DNA from: Petrolisthes cinctipes
Lineage: Eukaryota > Arthropoda > Malacostraca > Decapoda > Porcellanidae
Reading direction: 5' to 3'
NCBI GenBank assembly: GCA_033782935.1
Contig: JAWQEG010001408.1
Span: forward strand, 1-64,000
DNA length: 64,000 nt
The stretch's first letter is position 1; each line of letters starts with the position of its first letter. Positions 36,641 through 49,016 of this stretch are shown here, in pieces. The notes below the pieces were generated by a model. The model was not told the DNA's origin and made no database searches. It was given only the letters and a program-made list of their open reading frames with translations. The position numbers and the translations under genes are program-made.

Positions 36641-36679
36641 AGTTGTTGTTGTTGAAGTTCCTCAAGCTGTCTGACCGAG
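36641..36679 (-). repeat. Short dispersed repeat (copy B)
   Basis: Inverse-orientation match to 1077-1118 (GGTCAGACAGCTTGAGGA, ACTTCAACAACAACAACT), lacking the 3-bp GGA of copy A. Confidence 0.6.
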
Positions 36680-36755
36680 CAGCTCCGTTTCTTTGCACCT
36701 TATCATAATAGTCGTTATTACATACAACAAAATAGATTAGCAAAACGGTGCAGAA

Positions 36756-36895
36756 GTTACGGTCGTTTTCCGGAATGTAATTTTGCAAAATGACTAAATG
36801 GGATATGACCAAAACCGTGGTCAGTATGTAAATTGCATATTGACCACGGTTTTGATCATTTTGCAAAATGACGAATTCCGCAAAATGACAGTAAC
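36756..36895. mobile_element. 140-bp palindrome (possible MITE)
   Basis: The left arm GTTACGGTCGTTTTCCGGAA... pairs with the right arm ...TTCCGCAAAATGACAGTAAC. Inner matches include TTTTGCAAAATGA and CAAAACCGTGGTCA, the latter repeated inverted about 25 bp apart. Nearly the whole element can fold into a hairpin. No target-site duplication was recognised. Confidence 0.6.
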
Positions 36896-39640
36896 ATATA
36901 TTTATCTCTGGATCTGTGCAATTGTTTTGCAGTCATGTTTTGTTTTGTTTTTTACACAAAATATCAATACAAGGAAATATACTTGTACGGTGACCAATGA
37001 GAAGGAGAGTAAGAGAAGTCAATATAAAGGGTTAAACCTCTATGAGCTTCGGTCCATTTTGCATTTGAACAGTATTATTATCGTGTTGAAGCGGCACATG
37101 GCCAACCTGATCCTTCTCCTCATGTGTTGTGCAAGGGTGTGTGCCATCATGGGACACTTCTCCCTCACAGAGACTGATCTGATGGGATGATGGAGGGTTC
37201 GTGAGTGGTGTCCCGGACCTGAATCTCTTTACCACAAGTGTGTATTATTCAGAACTCTCAGGCTCGTCACTGGAATATGCATAAACAGTAATTTTACACA
37301 CCCTCTTATATCACCAAAGCTCTATACATCTATACTAACCAGGAATGCTGGATATATTTGCAATGTGTTTTTTTCATAATGAATTATGGAGCAGCTATTT
37401 AGGAATATGCATAATATTTGAGGCAAGCAGAGAAATGTAACTATGAACCTTGTTGATGAAGGTGGAAGGATTGTCTTCGTATTATTATATTTTCTATTTC
37501 TGAACATCCATGGTATTTTAGAGCAAGCCATCTTGAAGTTCACTGGCGACGCTGACAGTAACCTACCGTAACATAAACCAATGTATCCTCACAGAAGAAA
37601 GGAATAACACAAATTATTTTTGATCTAAGAGCAGGGAGGTGGATCTGTAATATACCAGGATGAGGCAAGTGATCAATACCACCAGCACCATCACTGATAC
37701 CAATCACCCTCAGTGGAGTGTGTGTGAGTCATGACACACCTGGGCCATCCACCCCCACACATGTGTCATCTACTTATGCACGTGTACCATATTAATTTGT
37801 CGACCCCATCATCATATTATTACAACAAGCCAAGGTCTTGTATACCGCTCAAGTCCAATACTTCCAAATGTTAGCATAAGACGTTCACTAACGGCTTATA
37901 GTCAAGAATCATACAATATACTTTGAAAACTGAACGAAACCCTTAACTTTTGAAGAAGGTTGAGACAGTTTAGGACTTGGAAAGAGTCCACGTGACAGAG
38001 CCTGTGTGATGCAGAATTTGCCATTAGCCTCTACTATACCTGGGGTTGAGGTCTGTAATTAGCCGGTAAATATAGAAGTAGAGTGAATGTTGTCTTAGAA
38101 AAGGAACACAGATGGAAGTTTAATCCACGCCAAGCAACATATGCGAAGAAAAGGAATATTGCTAAGTATCTTTGAAATTCTATTATCTTCGTGACTTATG
38201 TGGAAACTGAAGCTTTTGTGGTGTGATATAGCCTAACAGAGAGCGGGCTCTTCACCCCTCTCTCCACTCCTCGTATCTATCAAAGGGATTACGAGGCAAA
38301 AGCACGAATAACGGTGGCCGATGGGGTCGCCACTTTCCTACGCCAATGGGAATGGGAGTGATTTGGAGGGGCAACGAAGAAGGGGAAGACGTGTGGGAAG
38401 ATGGTATGATATGATGAGTGATTGTGTATTTTCGCGTGCAATAGGAAAGAAGGAAGCAAAAGAACTTGTGCCCGATATGTACTGTACGATTGGAGGAGAT
38501 TCGCAAAGAGTATGTAACTCTGGCAACCCGGTGTTAATTTGATAGGCTCTACTGAATGGCTCCTTTCACCTTGGCTTTCAAGGGACTTGGGTCGTGGATG
38601 CAAGAATATATTATAGAGGAGAGTTAAGACTTTCGTGGGTTTTAGTTGAAAGGGGAGTGAATGTGAGCGAGATCCATTTGATTTGGTAAATATGTCCCTC
38701 ATTTTATGTTCTGATTTAATTTTCCACAGGAAACTCCAATTGAAAAGGGGAAACTGAGTATTGATGATGATGAACATGTAGTCTATAATAGAAACAGTGT
38801 TTAATAGTTACATCTCACCACGTTTTCAATTTTTTTGCCTCTCAGTAGTTAATTTAAAGAATATAATAGCTAATTCGATGGGCATGTTTTCATACTAATG
38901 ATGATGATAATAATATCCAACATTTATATTTCACACATACTCATTCTCATAATTCCCACATATGAAAAACCATAACAACTATGATAGAATTATTAACGAC
39001 AATATTTTATTACAAGCACGAAATGAATCCACATAAGAATATTACAGAGAACTATAATCCTTTAAACAAAACGTAGTCACGCGGTTCTATTTCCCTATCT
39101 TTTATAACTCGCCCCAACCCCTAGATAAAGTAATAATAACTTCACCCCCTGAGCCACGCATAGTCTGGTTTTAGCTAAATTGAATGGTATTCTCTAAACA
39201 CCAAAAGGTCAGAAGATAATTACGCTAAATTTAAGAGCAATTACAACAATAACAGGGCAGTGTAGAGGGAAGGTTGGCTTGCTGGAGGAGGAGTGTTGAG
39301 GGTGAGGTGGTCAGGTTGTGATGTGATGTTGTCTAGAAAATGGTTCACTGCTGCTGAGGGAGAGGAAGAGGAGAAGGAGGAGGAGATGGTAGGTGTTTGC
39401 TAAGGATGATGCAGAAGACAAGGAACTTCATGAGAGGGTTAGTGAAGAGAGATAGAAAGGAAGGGAGGAAGGAGGGATGGGAACAGACAAGGACAGACAA
39501 ATAGAAAGACAGACACAGAAGGCGGGACTTACAGACGGAAACAGACATGCAGTAACAAAAGAGGGGACAAACAAACATAGGGGACAGAGATAAAGACGAG
39601 TAAAGGGGAGAGGAAGATAACGAGCAAATGGGTCGAAAAG
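36896..39640. other. Intronic stretch
   Basis: About 2.7 kb without a supported exon. A purine-rich patch lies at about 39340-39630 (GGAGAAGGAGGAGG). The open frames near 38250-38780 have no recognised motif. Confidence 0.4.
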
Positions 39641-39654
39641 ATGAAGAGGATAAG

Positions 39655-40070
39655 TAATGGTGGTGGTGTTGTTGATGATGGTGATAGTGGTGGTTGTAAT
39701 TGTTGTGATAGTGTTGATGTTTATGATGGTGATAGTGGTGGTTGTAATAGTGGTAGTAGTGGTGGTTGTGTTGGTGATAGTGGTAGTAGTGGTGGTGATA
39801 GTGGTAGTAGTGGTGTTGTGATAGTGGTTATGTGATTATGATGGTGATAGTGGTAGTAGTGGTGTTGTGATAGTGGTTATGTGATTATGATGGTGATAGT
39901 GGTAGTGATAGTGGTAGTTGTAGTGGTGGTTGTAATGGTCCTGGTGGTAATAGTGGAAGTAGTTATGCTTGTAATGATTATGATAGTGGTAGTAGTGGTG
40001 GTGGTGGTGGTAGTGATGGTCCTGATGGTGATAGTGGTATATAATAGTAGTGATGGTTGTAGTGGTCAAG
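39655..40070 (+). repeat. GGTGATAGTGGTAGT-type degenerate repeat
   Basis: A 6-15 bp irregular unit. An approximately 50-bp block (GTGGTGTTGTGATAGTGGTTATGTGATTATGATGGTGATA) is duplicated at about 39810 and 39860. Confidence 0.8.
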
Positions 40071-40264
40071 GGAAAAGTGAGGGTGGTTATAAAGTCCAAG
40101 GTAAAGGGTGTGGTGAGCAAGAGAAGGTGGCAGGGGCTGTGATCAAATGAAAGGTGATGTGATGGTCAGCTTAGAGAGAGGTTTGGTGGGTTGCTGAATG
40201 GGGTACAAGATGGATGGAAGGCAAAAATAATAGAATGATTATTTTTCGATGATACAAGAGAAAT

Positions 40265-40590
40265 ATTTGTGAGATGATGGTAGTGGTGGTGGTGGTGATG
40301 GTGGTGTAGTCGTTCTGTTGTGGTGGTGGGTAATAGTCGTGGTGGGTAATAGTTGTGGTGGGTAATAGTCGTGGTGGGTAATAGTTGTGGTGGGGGTCGT
40401 GTTGTGGTGGCGAGATAATGGTGGTGGTGGTAGTGGTGGTGGTGGTGGGGTAAGGGAGGAGAGGAAGGTAAAGGGTAAGGGAGGAGGGGAAGGTAAGGGG
40501 TCAGGGAGGAAGGGAAGGGAAGGGGAAGGTAAGGGGTAATAAGGGAGGAAGGGAAGGTAAGGGGTAAGGGAGGAGGGGTCAGTGTGGCCC
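40265..40590 (+). repeat. GGT- and GGGAAGG-rich region
   Basis: A GGTGGTGGT part with a repeated GGGTAATAGT(C/T)GTGGT block (about 40325-40395) passes into GGTAAGGGGTAAGGGAGG repeats. Pro-rich reverse frames are artefacts. Confidence 0.8.
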
Positions 40591-40699
40591 AGTTCTTCCT
40601 CCACCCTCACTCCTCCAGGTGCCCCGTTTATCGATTATACTCCTGGTAATTATTGTTGTTGGGGCCTTTGACTTTTCCTCCCAGGTGGTGGTACGGCAC

Positions 40700-40778
40700 T
40701 GCTGCTGTTGTTGCTGTGTATGTTGTGTGTTGCGTGTATGTGTCAGTGCTGTGTGTGTGTTGCGTGTATATGTCAGTG

Positions 40779-40812
<34 letters not shown>

Positions 40813-40876
40813 GAATGTGTGTCAGTGTGTACGTTACATCAGCTTATGTGAATGTATGTGTGTCAGTGTTTGGATC

Positions 40877-40907
<31 letters not shown>

Positions 40908-40925
40908 TAATGTATGTGTGTCAGT
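40700..40925 (+). repeat. (TG)n-rich duplicated region
   Basis: GTGTGTTGCGTGTATGTGTCAGTGCT is repeated (about 40725 and 40755). TG tracts follow at 40781-40811 and 40881-40908, the latter flanked by repeated AATGTATGTGTGTCAGTGT. Confidence 0.8.
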
Positions 40926-41296
40926 GTGCTGATCTGTGGTTGTGTTCTTTGTGTTGGAGTAGGAATGAATATTAATATGATAAACGCATCATCATAATAA
41001 GTGAAGAAACTAGCACGTAAAAAAGGGTATTCAAATGTGAAACATGTAAACTGTCTTGTCAATCCTGGCGAGAAAAAAAAAGACATATATTCTCAGTAAT
41101 ACAATCTTCTAAAATATTTACATTCAGGAGAGCATTGCAGCAAATCCAGACCATCTGTATAATTGTTCGATGAGTCACTGTCTGGTTTGATGCAAATAAA
41201 TCCAGGCATGTAGTAAAACACTACTTATGTGGAAGGTGTGGGTGTTGAGGAAGAGTACGAGGTGTAGGTGAACACTTGTGATGCTCTGACACACCG

Positions 41297-41440
41297 CTGG
41301 GGCTGGGGGTGATGTGGGGGCTGGGGGTGATGTGGGGAATGGGGGTGATGTGGGGAATGGGGGTGATGTGGGGGCTGGGGTTGATGGGGGGGGCTGGGGG
41401 TGATGTGGCGAATGGGGGTGATGTGGGGACTGGGGGTGCT
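41297..41440 (+). repeat. 19-bp minisatellite
   Basis: Units of GGGGGTGATGTGGGG(G/A)(C/A)TG, about seven copies. Confidence 0.85.
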
Positions 41441-43230
41441 ATACAGTCAGTGGCATTACTTCCTTGGGAAAATGAGTAATTTATGATAAAATGGTAAATA
41501 AAGGTTAGCCATTACTGAAACATACAGACATAAGTTATGTAAATCACACACCCTATATCTATGATTAATAAGCCGAGGGGCGCAAGGTATACGAAATCTA
41601 TGCTAAAAATAATTAAAATAATTAAATTGAAATAATTGAAATAAATAGACAATTAAAATGATTAAAATATCTGAATATTAACATAAAATGTGTAAAAACT
41701 AAAGTGTACTGACATGTTGCCTTTGCCTAGTGGTCGGTGAACTAAAACTTAATACTAAACAGCAACAATTCCTACCTCCTTGCTCTAACCTACCAACCTC
41801 TATAGACTCCAATTCACTCACAGCAAATGACCCTCTTAAACAACAGCCCCTTGTATTCCCTTGACTCTCTGTTAACGCTTAGGTTAGAATTATGTTGAAT
41901 CTAACGTTGTTGATCTGTCGTGGGTTAAAAGGAAGGCCACTGATTCCTCCAAACTATACCAAGAAACAGACTCACATCTCAGTATACGAGTAGGTTATCT
42001 GTTTTGTGTCATAGTTTGGAAGATAATGTAGTTTACCATTTATCACACAACAACAGGCCCTCTATAGGCCTATCTATGGGTCAAACCATAAATTTTATAT
42101 TAACTTCGATTCAGTCGTACGGGTCTGAACGTAGCATAAAAATAACATGACCTGTTAACATATCACTGAGGAAATTGCCCCAGACATAATATCTAGGACC
42201 TGCTGACCATTAAGTCAGATGTAGCATTGTGGTCAGTTGTTTTGCTTCAGGTTACAAATAGTTGTTGACATTACCATTGTTTAGTTTTACAAGAGATGGA
42301 AAAAGTAGATTGAAGATCACAAGCTGATTTATCATGGAGAAAGTAGTAGTTCTACTCGTTAGTAAGAAATTGTCAATATTTTTTTCTCAGATAAAGCAAA
42401 AACTTGAGACAAATAACAAAATAAACAAAGCAAAACTACAGACTGGAGCCATGAAGCCAACATGAACCACACAATCAGATTATGAGGATAAAAGAGACCG
42501 GAAAAATTTGCAATTCACGCTATGATCACGAAGTCTTAGGGTTTAAAGGGAAGGGAAAGGGGATTTCTCGGTGAAAGGAATTTCACGGATGAACTGGCTC
42601 GAGAAGATATGCTAATTTTGATTCTGCTCGGAGCTTGTTGGTGGGAAATGGCTGCAACTTGCACTTCCAATATCTTATTCCTTTGGTTGGCTTTGGAGAA
42701 AAAAATATGCACGGTATATATCAAAATACAAACAGTCTGTCTCTAATACCTTGTCTGTCCCTCAGGTCTTTCAATTTGGAGGACTGTCGTAATCTGTGCA
42801 TTGTATCTAGGGTCCATGGTCCGAAAAAAAGTCTTGTCACCCCTACAAATGGCTCGTCCAATTGTAAGTGTATGGTAGGGAGTGATAGGGGGAGACAAGA
42901 CTTTCAGACCACCCTATAATATATATAGTCTACGTTTCTCCTGTCTAAAGTTTGCTCATATTACCGGGGACTTTTGTTACTGAGGTTTATCTGTGGTGAG
43001 CTTCTTGGTGCATCTGTGTTACGTAGTTTTTGCTATTTCTATCATCGATTATATTTTTCTTATGTATGTCAGTGGTAATCAGTCAAACTATCTTCTGTAC
43101 ATGTGGTGGTTTAACTGTGTCTATGAACATCTGTGTCTCCCTGTGTATAGTGTCCTTGAGAGGGTCACTAAACTCTACTTACTACTCAGCACAGAACAGG
43201 AAAGGAGGTGTACTGAACAAGCCAGGAAGA
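41441..43230. other. Intronic stretch with a decayed family-4 MITE
   Basis: 41925-42050 starts TTAAAAGGAAGG, carries GATTCCTCCAAACTATACC on the left arm, a central ATACGAGTAGGTTATCTGTTTT, and CATAGTTTGGAAGATAAT on the right arm. The remainder is AT-rich with no supported exon. Confidence 0.45.
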
Positions 43231-43236
43231 GAGGGT

Positions 43237-43407
43237 TTAAGGGGGTAATATACTTTTGGTACATTATAGAGCGCCTTCATTCCCCCCAAAATATGCCAGG
43301 AAACAGGGCTACATTCACAAAAATATTGGTGGTCAGTTGCTTAGAATAGCGTGGAGGAATCACCAGGTACTCGAGATTTACCCCGCAGCCCTTTACTACC
43401 CCCTATA
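43237..43407 (-). mobile_element. TTAA MITE family 2, reverse orientation
   Basis: It begins TTAAGGGGGTAATATACTTT, has CCCCAAAATATGCCAGGAAAC and CGTGGAGGAATCACCAGG, and ends ACTACCCCCTATAA. Its decayed right end runs directly into a family-3 copy. Confidence 0.65.
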
Positions 43408-43561
43408 ATAAGGACCTTGTGATCGTGTATGAGAATTGGAGGCTTCTGATTCCTTCCGACTATTCCACCAAACAAGCTCCTTCCATATAGGTGGTGTTTG
43501 GTGGCAATATTTGAAGGACTCATTTACCTGCAATTTTCTGTCTACATCACGGGGTCCTTAA
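43408..43561 (-). mobile_element. TTAA MITE family 3, reverse orientation
   Basis: It begins ATAAGGACCTTGTGATCGTG (decayed TTAA) and ends ACATCACGGGGTCCTTAA. The inner arms are CTGATTCCTTCCGACTATTCC and AATATTTGAAGGACTCATTTA. This is the reverse of the 27370 copy. Confidence 0.7.
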
Positions 43562-43689
43562 GTACTCTAATTTTAGATAACCGGAATATAAATGAACCTT
43601 TCCCTCGATATTCGTATAACATCCGCTCCTTCTTATACTTGGTGCTTTACTACAAGGTCCTTCCTCACAATTTTGCATAGTTTTCGTAA

Positions 43690-43850
43690 TTACGGGGATA
43701 GTACAGTGTTGGTAAATCTGGAGCAACCGATTCCTCCACACTATTTCAAGCAACAGGCTACCATTATATTTGTTCATCTGGTCCTGTTTCCTGGAATACT
43801 ATGAGGGAATTAAAAGGCTCCAATGAACCAGAAGTATACTATCCCCTAAA
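43690..43850 (+). mobile_element. TTAA MITE family 2
   Basis: TTACGGGGATAGTACAGTG at the left, GATTCCTCCACACTATTTC on the left arm, and TATACTATCCCCTAA at the right. Terminal TTAA are each one base decayed. Confidence 0.75.
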
Positions 43851-43984
43851 ATTCTGCATCTGCGTGAAATGGTATAGCTATTAGGGAATGGTCAAAGAAA
43901 TATTACTGTTTAGACGATGACAGATACGATGACTTTAAGTGGCGTCGGTGGAGTCATCGTGTTAGGCATCGTCATTGATTAATA

Positions 43985-44138
43985 ATAAAGGGTGTTGTAG
44001 TGTTATCAAGTTTGGAACACTAATTTCCTAAACACAATTTCAAGAGACAGGCTATCATAGTTATCGCTTGTTGGTCTGTTTCCTTGCAATGTTTGGAGGA
44101 ATCGATAGCCTCAAAAATAAGGTGATACTGTTTCCTAC
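43985..44138 (+). mobile_element. Decayed TTAA MITE family 2
   Basis: AAAGGGTGTTGTAGTGTTAT on the left, then ATTTCCTAAACACAATTTC and GCAATGTTTGGAGGAATCG. The right end GATACTGTTTCCTAC has lost TTAA. Confidence 0.5.
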
Positions 44139-44233
44139 TCCAGCATCTGACAGTGTGTAGAGGAAAATAAATTGACAGTGAAACGTAGCGAGTTGTTCCC
44201 AGGTCCTGCAGGAAGGATGTGAAAGTAGGAGAG

Positions 44234-44238
<5 letters not shown>

Positions 44239-44312
<74 letters not shown>
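44239..44312. repeat. (TG)n microsatellite
   Basis: About 37 GT units. Confidence 0.95.
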
Positions 44313-44315
<3 letters not shown>

Positions 44316-44920
44316 GCTTTGATTAGGAACACAACCTTCATGCCAGTGTTATGGTTGACGTCATCAATAAATGCGCACGCACATGCACTTATTTTGTTTT
44401 TTCTAAACATGCAGCTGTTTAGTGTCTACGGTATAGTGGTATTGTTATTATTTTAAATAATAATAAAATAGTCTACTTTTTATCATTATTATCATCATTA
44501 TCATTATCATCTTATGCTTATCACTTCTAAGATATTTATTTCTAAATTTTGTGGTCATTGACTATGTTAGTTCATATGTTATGCTTGAATTAGTACCATT
44601 ATTTTGATTGCTTAATGCAAAATACCATTCAGTGTTTCAGTGTCACTCAGTCGTACAAGTCACTGTAGTAAATAAGAGGCAAAGGAATGAATCAGGTGGT
44701 CTGGGCAGATGTGAGACAAGCACGAGAAGAGCCAGATCACACAGGCCCAGCTGGCGGGTCAGGGAGAAAGGAGGCTGTTTCATGTACAGTATGGAGGGAA
44801 AGTTTGCCCACATTCCCTTCACACGGCACTCTATGTTTCCAAATACACCAATTAAGGAAGTTGTCCATCCGCCAGCCGTTGTGGGGAGGGAGGCTACAGC
44901 GATGAAAAATGCTTAAAGAT
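44313..44920. other. Intronic stretch
   Basis: AT-rich to about 44640, then a more balanced segment (44640-44905) with open frames but no splice-bounded exon or recognised motif. Confidence 0.35.
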
Positions 44921-45059
44921 CTGTCTATTTATCTGTCTATTTATTTATCTGTCTGTCTATCTATCTATCTATCTATCTGTCTATCTATCTATCCATCTAT
45001 CTATCTATCTATCTGTCTGTCTATCTATCTATCTATCTATCTATCTGTCTATATATCTA

Positions 45060-45092
<33 letters not shown>

Positions 45093-45117
45093 GTCTGTTT
45101 GTCTGTCTGTCTGTCTC
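44921..45117. repeat. (TCTA)n/(TCTG)n tetranucleotide array
   Basis: About 48 units in alternating blocks of TCTA and TCTG, ending in a TCTG-rich block. Confidence 0.95.
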
Positions 45118-45458
45118 TAAGATACATTTTAGGTGATTGAAACAAAGTGAAGCTAAGTAGAGTTGACGGAATTCACATAAACATTAGGCACGATTTGACA
45201 GTATATTATGTGTTGCCAAAGAGAAAACAGAAAAATATTAATACGAAGTGTACTGTTGTTATTCCGAATAAGAAATAAAACCTTTGATCCTGTCTGTGTG
45301 AATTGGGAAACACGTGACTCCATTGAAATAAAATTACAGGAAAAGTTAAATTTGGCAGATATGCATTTTGGAAACAACTTTGACTGTCTGAAAAATTTAA
45401 TGTCCCTTGATATGTATGGAAATTGGAGAGCTAGAATAAAAAATGCCACACAAAAACC

Positions 45459-45459
<1 letters not shown>

Positions 45460-45543
<84 letters not shown>
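45460..45543. repeat. (CT)n microsatellite
   Basis: About 41 CT units. Flanks (45118-45459 and 45544-46010) contain nothing recognised. Confidence 0.95.
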
Positions 45544-45546
<3 letters not shown>

Positions 45547-46010
45547 TACTCCGTGTAATCTCTGTTCCTATGCTAGATTTGGTCAATGATAAGTACCAGT
45601 AAGCGAATACGAAGAAAGAAAGTAAAAAACACCATAGAAATTAACTATATTCCTCTATATACGATCCTTTACTTTTCTTTTCATCTCTCTTACTTCCCCA
45701 TAATTATAATCCCTGCTCTTATAATTATTTAGTCGATGAAAGGTTAACAAATAAAATGAAAGGAAGAACAGAATATACTATATGTCCACCTTCACTATAG
45801 CATCATCTTCACTTATCATCATCATCATCATATTCACTAAACACGTAAGCCATTGTCTGTCGCTCTACTCTTATCATCATCTTTGCCATATATACTTTCC
45901 CTCGCCCTCCCTCGCAAACTACACAATTATTAGCCACCTTAGCAAAACCAATCAGCCTCGCAAGGGTCTTTAGTTGTAAGATGTTGCTGTTTGAAGGTCC
46001 TTTGTACTCC

Positions 46011-46172
46011 TTAAGGTGGTAATTCTTTTTTGGTACATTGGAGTGCCATGATTCCTCCAAAGTATACTAGGAAACAGACCCAAGTTAACAAAAATAATGG
46101 TGTTCTGTTGCTTGGAATAGTTTGGAGGATTCTGTTGCTCCAGATTTTCTAACACAAAACTTCCCCCCTTAA
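46011..46172 (-). mobile_element. TTAA MITE family 2, reverse orientation
   Basis: It begins TTAAGGTGGTAATTCTTTTT and ends CTTCCCCCCTTAA. It carries GATTCCTCCAAAGTATACTAG and GGAATAGTTTGGAGGATTC. TTAA intact at both ends, 162 bp. Confidence 0.85.
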
Positions 46173-46197
46173 GTTAATATACTCAATCACTAAGCCA

Positions 46198-46925
46198 GTT
46201 GAGTCAGTTCCCTTCCTCCACCTTTTTAAAGTATTCTAATATATCTTTCTCATCGTCTTATTATTTTTGTTTCTCTTCATCTCTTCTCCTTCCCTCGTGC
46301 TCTCACTCTCATTATTCTCTCTTATTTCTTATTCTCTTTCCTCCTCTTCTTTCTTTTCTCTGTTTATATAATTACACTCCTGCCTGCTATTTTTTCCCCA
46401 TCACCAATTCTCTCTTCCATCCCCTGTTTCCTCCTCTTATTCCTCCTCTCACTTTTCTGGTTGTTTGTCATCATCTCCCTTTCTTTGCTGTTCTTTCTTT
46501 CTACATTTCCTCAGTTTGTTGTTCTATTTTTGTCTCTCCTCCTCTTCCTCCTCTTTCTCTCTCCATCCCGGTATTTTCTCTTCTCTGTTGCTCTCTTTAT
46601 CCCCCTCTTTTCTCTCTATGTATCTCCATTTTGTTCATCTTTATATCTCCATCTCTCCTCTTTAACATCTTCATAGTTTCTTTTATTCGTTACTCTATCT
46701 CCCACTCTCTTCTGCTCCCTTAATAATTTCTGTGTTATCTTCATCAGTTTTTTATCTTTCCTTATCAGTTACTACCCCATTATCGCCTCATCTCTCTTCT
46801 TGTTCTCTCTTTTTTATCTCCTCAATTTTACTCATTTTCTCTCTCTCTCATATTCAGATCTCGTTCCCACTTTTCTATTCCACTGTTTTCAAGTTTATTA
46901 CTACTATACTCTTTCCCTTCACCTA
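46198..46925 (-). repeat. Polypyrimidine region of about 730 bp
   Basis: The + strand is strongly C/T-biased (CTCTTCTCCTTCC-type) with no strict period, a mirror of the polypurine tract at 19250-19975. Ser/Leu/Phe-rich frames are artefacts. Confidence 0.8.
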
Positions 46926-47053
46926 ACATCCTATCATACATTATTTTTTTTCCTCCCTCTTCAAGTATAGAGTCTTATACTTTCACTCACATCACACTGG
47001 AAGAATAATAAACACAACACAAAGCGGTGTGACATAATTATCTTGTGGGCGAA

Positions 47054-47218
47054 TTAAGGTGGTAATTCTTTGTTGGTACATACATTGGAGTGCCTTGATT
47101 CCTCCAAAGTAAGCCAGGAAACAGGACCAGAAGAACAAAAATAATAGTGTTCTGTTGCCTGGAATAGTTTGGAGGATTCAGTTGTTCTAGATTTACCAAC
47201 ACTACACTTTCCCCTTAA
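47054..47218 (-). mobile_element. TTAA MITE family 2, reverse orientation
   Basis: It begins TTAAGGTGGTAATTCTTTG and ends ACTTTCCCCTTAA. It carries GATTCCTCCAAAGTAAGCC and GGAATAGTTTGGAGGATTC. TTAA intact at both ends. Confidence 0.87.
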
Positions 47219-47353
47219 TTAATCGGCTACAACATCATCATCTTCTTCTAAACATCGCTACAAAGCTGATCCCAAACGAACGACAAGAGTCTGTACATCC
47301 CTTGAGAATCTGGAGGGAATGTGTTGTTACCTACCAAATTTACCTACATTTAA

Positions 47354-47520
47354 TTAAGGGGGTAGTACACTGTTGGTAAATCTGGAGCAACTGATTCCTG
47401 CAAACTATTCCAGGCAACATTATTTTTTTTTTTTTTTTTTTTTTTTTGTGGTCCTGTTTCCTGGCATACTTTGGAGGATTCAAGTCACTCCAATGCACCA
47501 AAAATATACTATCCCCTTAA
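47354..47520 (+). mobile_element. TTAA MITE family 2 with internal poly(T)
   Basis: It begins TTAAGGGGGTAGTACACTG and ends ACTATCCCCTTAA. TTAA is intact at both ends. The central loop carries about 24 T (47424-47447), an expansion not seen in the other copies. Confidence 0.87.
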
Positions 47521-47707
47521 CGATTACCCCTCCAAAATTGATCCCCCTCGTATGGACCAGTGAAAATGTTTCGATCACCGTCACAACGTCCTTTGTAATC
47601 TAATTTTACAATCTTTTCTCTGTTCCCTAATTATAATACGATTCATTTTACGATAAATAATATTGGATGACGAGTTCTTGTGTCACCTCGTTAGTCTGCG
47701 TTACATC

Positions 47708-47737
47708 CCCCCCCCCCTTCCGCCCCCGCCCCCCCGC
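47708..47737. repeat. C-rich run
   Basis: CCCCCCCCCCTTCCGCCCCCG-type run. It is followed by a (CCTGG)n-like motif at about 47805-47830. Confidence 0.7.
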
Positions 47738-47924
47738 TGCCGTTATGGTGACTCTGCCAGGTCGTTCACCCTCACTTTATGACGTGATTCAGATGATTGA
47801 CCTGACCTGACCTGGCCTGGCCTGGCCTGGCTCGTCTGTCTCCCATGATGCGAGTCCTTTCCCCCTTTCATTTTTCTTTTCTTATTTCCACCCTCTTCTT
47901 CCACTTCTTGATCGTTCCTTCCCA

Positions 47925-47925
<1 letters not shown>

Positions 47926-47974
<49 letters not shown>
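47926..47974. repeat. (CT)n microsatellite
   Basis: About 23 units. A second CT tract followed by (TG)n lies at 48517-48580. Confidence 0.95.
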
Positions 47975-47976
<2 letters not shown>

Positions 47977-48104
47977 CATCAAGACACACATACACACACA
48001 CAGACTCGCACATCAACACATACACACGACTTCCACACACACACACACACACATACATGCACAAAGCCACATGCTAAAAACACAATGGCATTTCTACACA
48101 CACA

Positions 48105-48450
48105 CATAATACGACGCACAGTTCAACACACCCTACCCCGCACCCCACACACACACACAGTTCAACACAACCTACCCCCCACCCCACACACACACACACA
48201 GTTCAACCCAACCTACCCCCCACCCCACACACACATACACAGTTCAACACAACCCACCCCCTACCCCACACCCCCACACACACAGTTCAACACAACCCCC
48301 CCCCCCACACACACACAGTTCAACACAACCTACCCCCCCCCCCACACACACACAGTTCAACACAACCTACCCCCCCTACCACCCCACACACACACACAGT
48401 TCAACACAACTTACCCCCCACCCCCCCACCCCCCTACACACAGTACCCAG
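48105..48450 (+). repeat. Minisatellite of 32-43 bp, about eight copies
   Basis: Each unit has ACACAGTTCAACACAACCTA followed by a C-rich CCCCCCACCCC block and a CA run. Unit length varies with the C and CA runs. The Thr/His/Pro frame is an artefact. Confidence 0.85.
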
Positions 48451-48514
48451 GAGAGTGCTGCCCACCACCTGTGTCAGTGGGTCACTCACGACCTCCCTCC
48501 CCTCATCCACACAC

Positions 48515-48580
<66 letters not shown>

Positions 48581-49016
48581 ATATATATTTTTTCTTCTAA
48601 CTGTCTAAATGTCTGTTTCTCTTTCATCTCCATTTCTCTTCTCTAATCTTTTTCTCTTACCTCATGTCTCTGCTTTTCTCTGTCTGTCTTTCTCCAGCTC
48701 CTCTGTTGACACGTCGCATTCACCACCATTTTCACTTGTTCATTTGTATTTCTATCCTTCACCTACATACATACATACATAAATACATACTTCCCCGGTC
48801 CCCTCTCATCCACCCCCTGCTGTGAAACGTTCCCACTTCTCTCCAGTTAGAATAGCATTATCAAACAGCATCGCAGAGACCAATGCGTGTGTTGCTGGTT
48901 GAAAGTCCCTTGTATTTATTTGTCCTTCCCATGCTCCACTATCCTCCTCCTGCCTGCTCTTTCCTCCTCTCTCCATTCACATTCAACCTCACCTGCCCTT
49001 ACCGTTGCATTCTCAT

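Noticed and set aside
44608..44916. Open frames of 72-102 codons with balanced composition
   Set aside because: No splice-bounded exon and no recognised motif. Two overlapping + frames are open equally.
46199..46926. 174-codon Ser/Leu/Phe-rich frame resembling a membrane protein
   Set aside because: Low-complexity pyrimidine-rich DNA is open in three frames. No periodic hydrophobic segments with charged boundaries.
47845..48600. 251-codon His/Thr/Pro-rich frame
   Set aside because: Spans CT, CA and C-rich minisatellites. No independent evidence.
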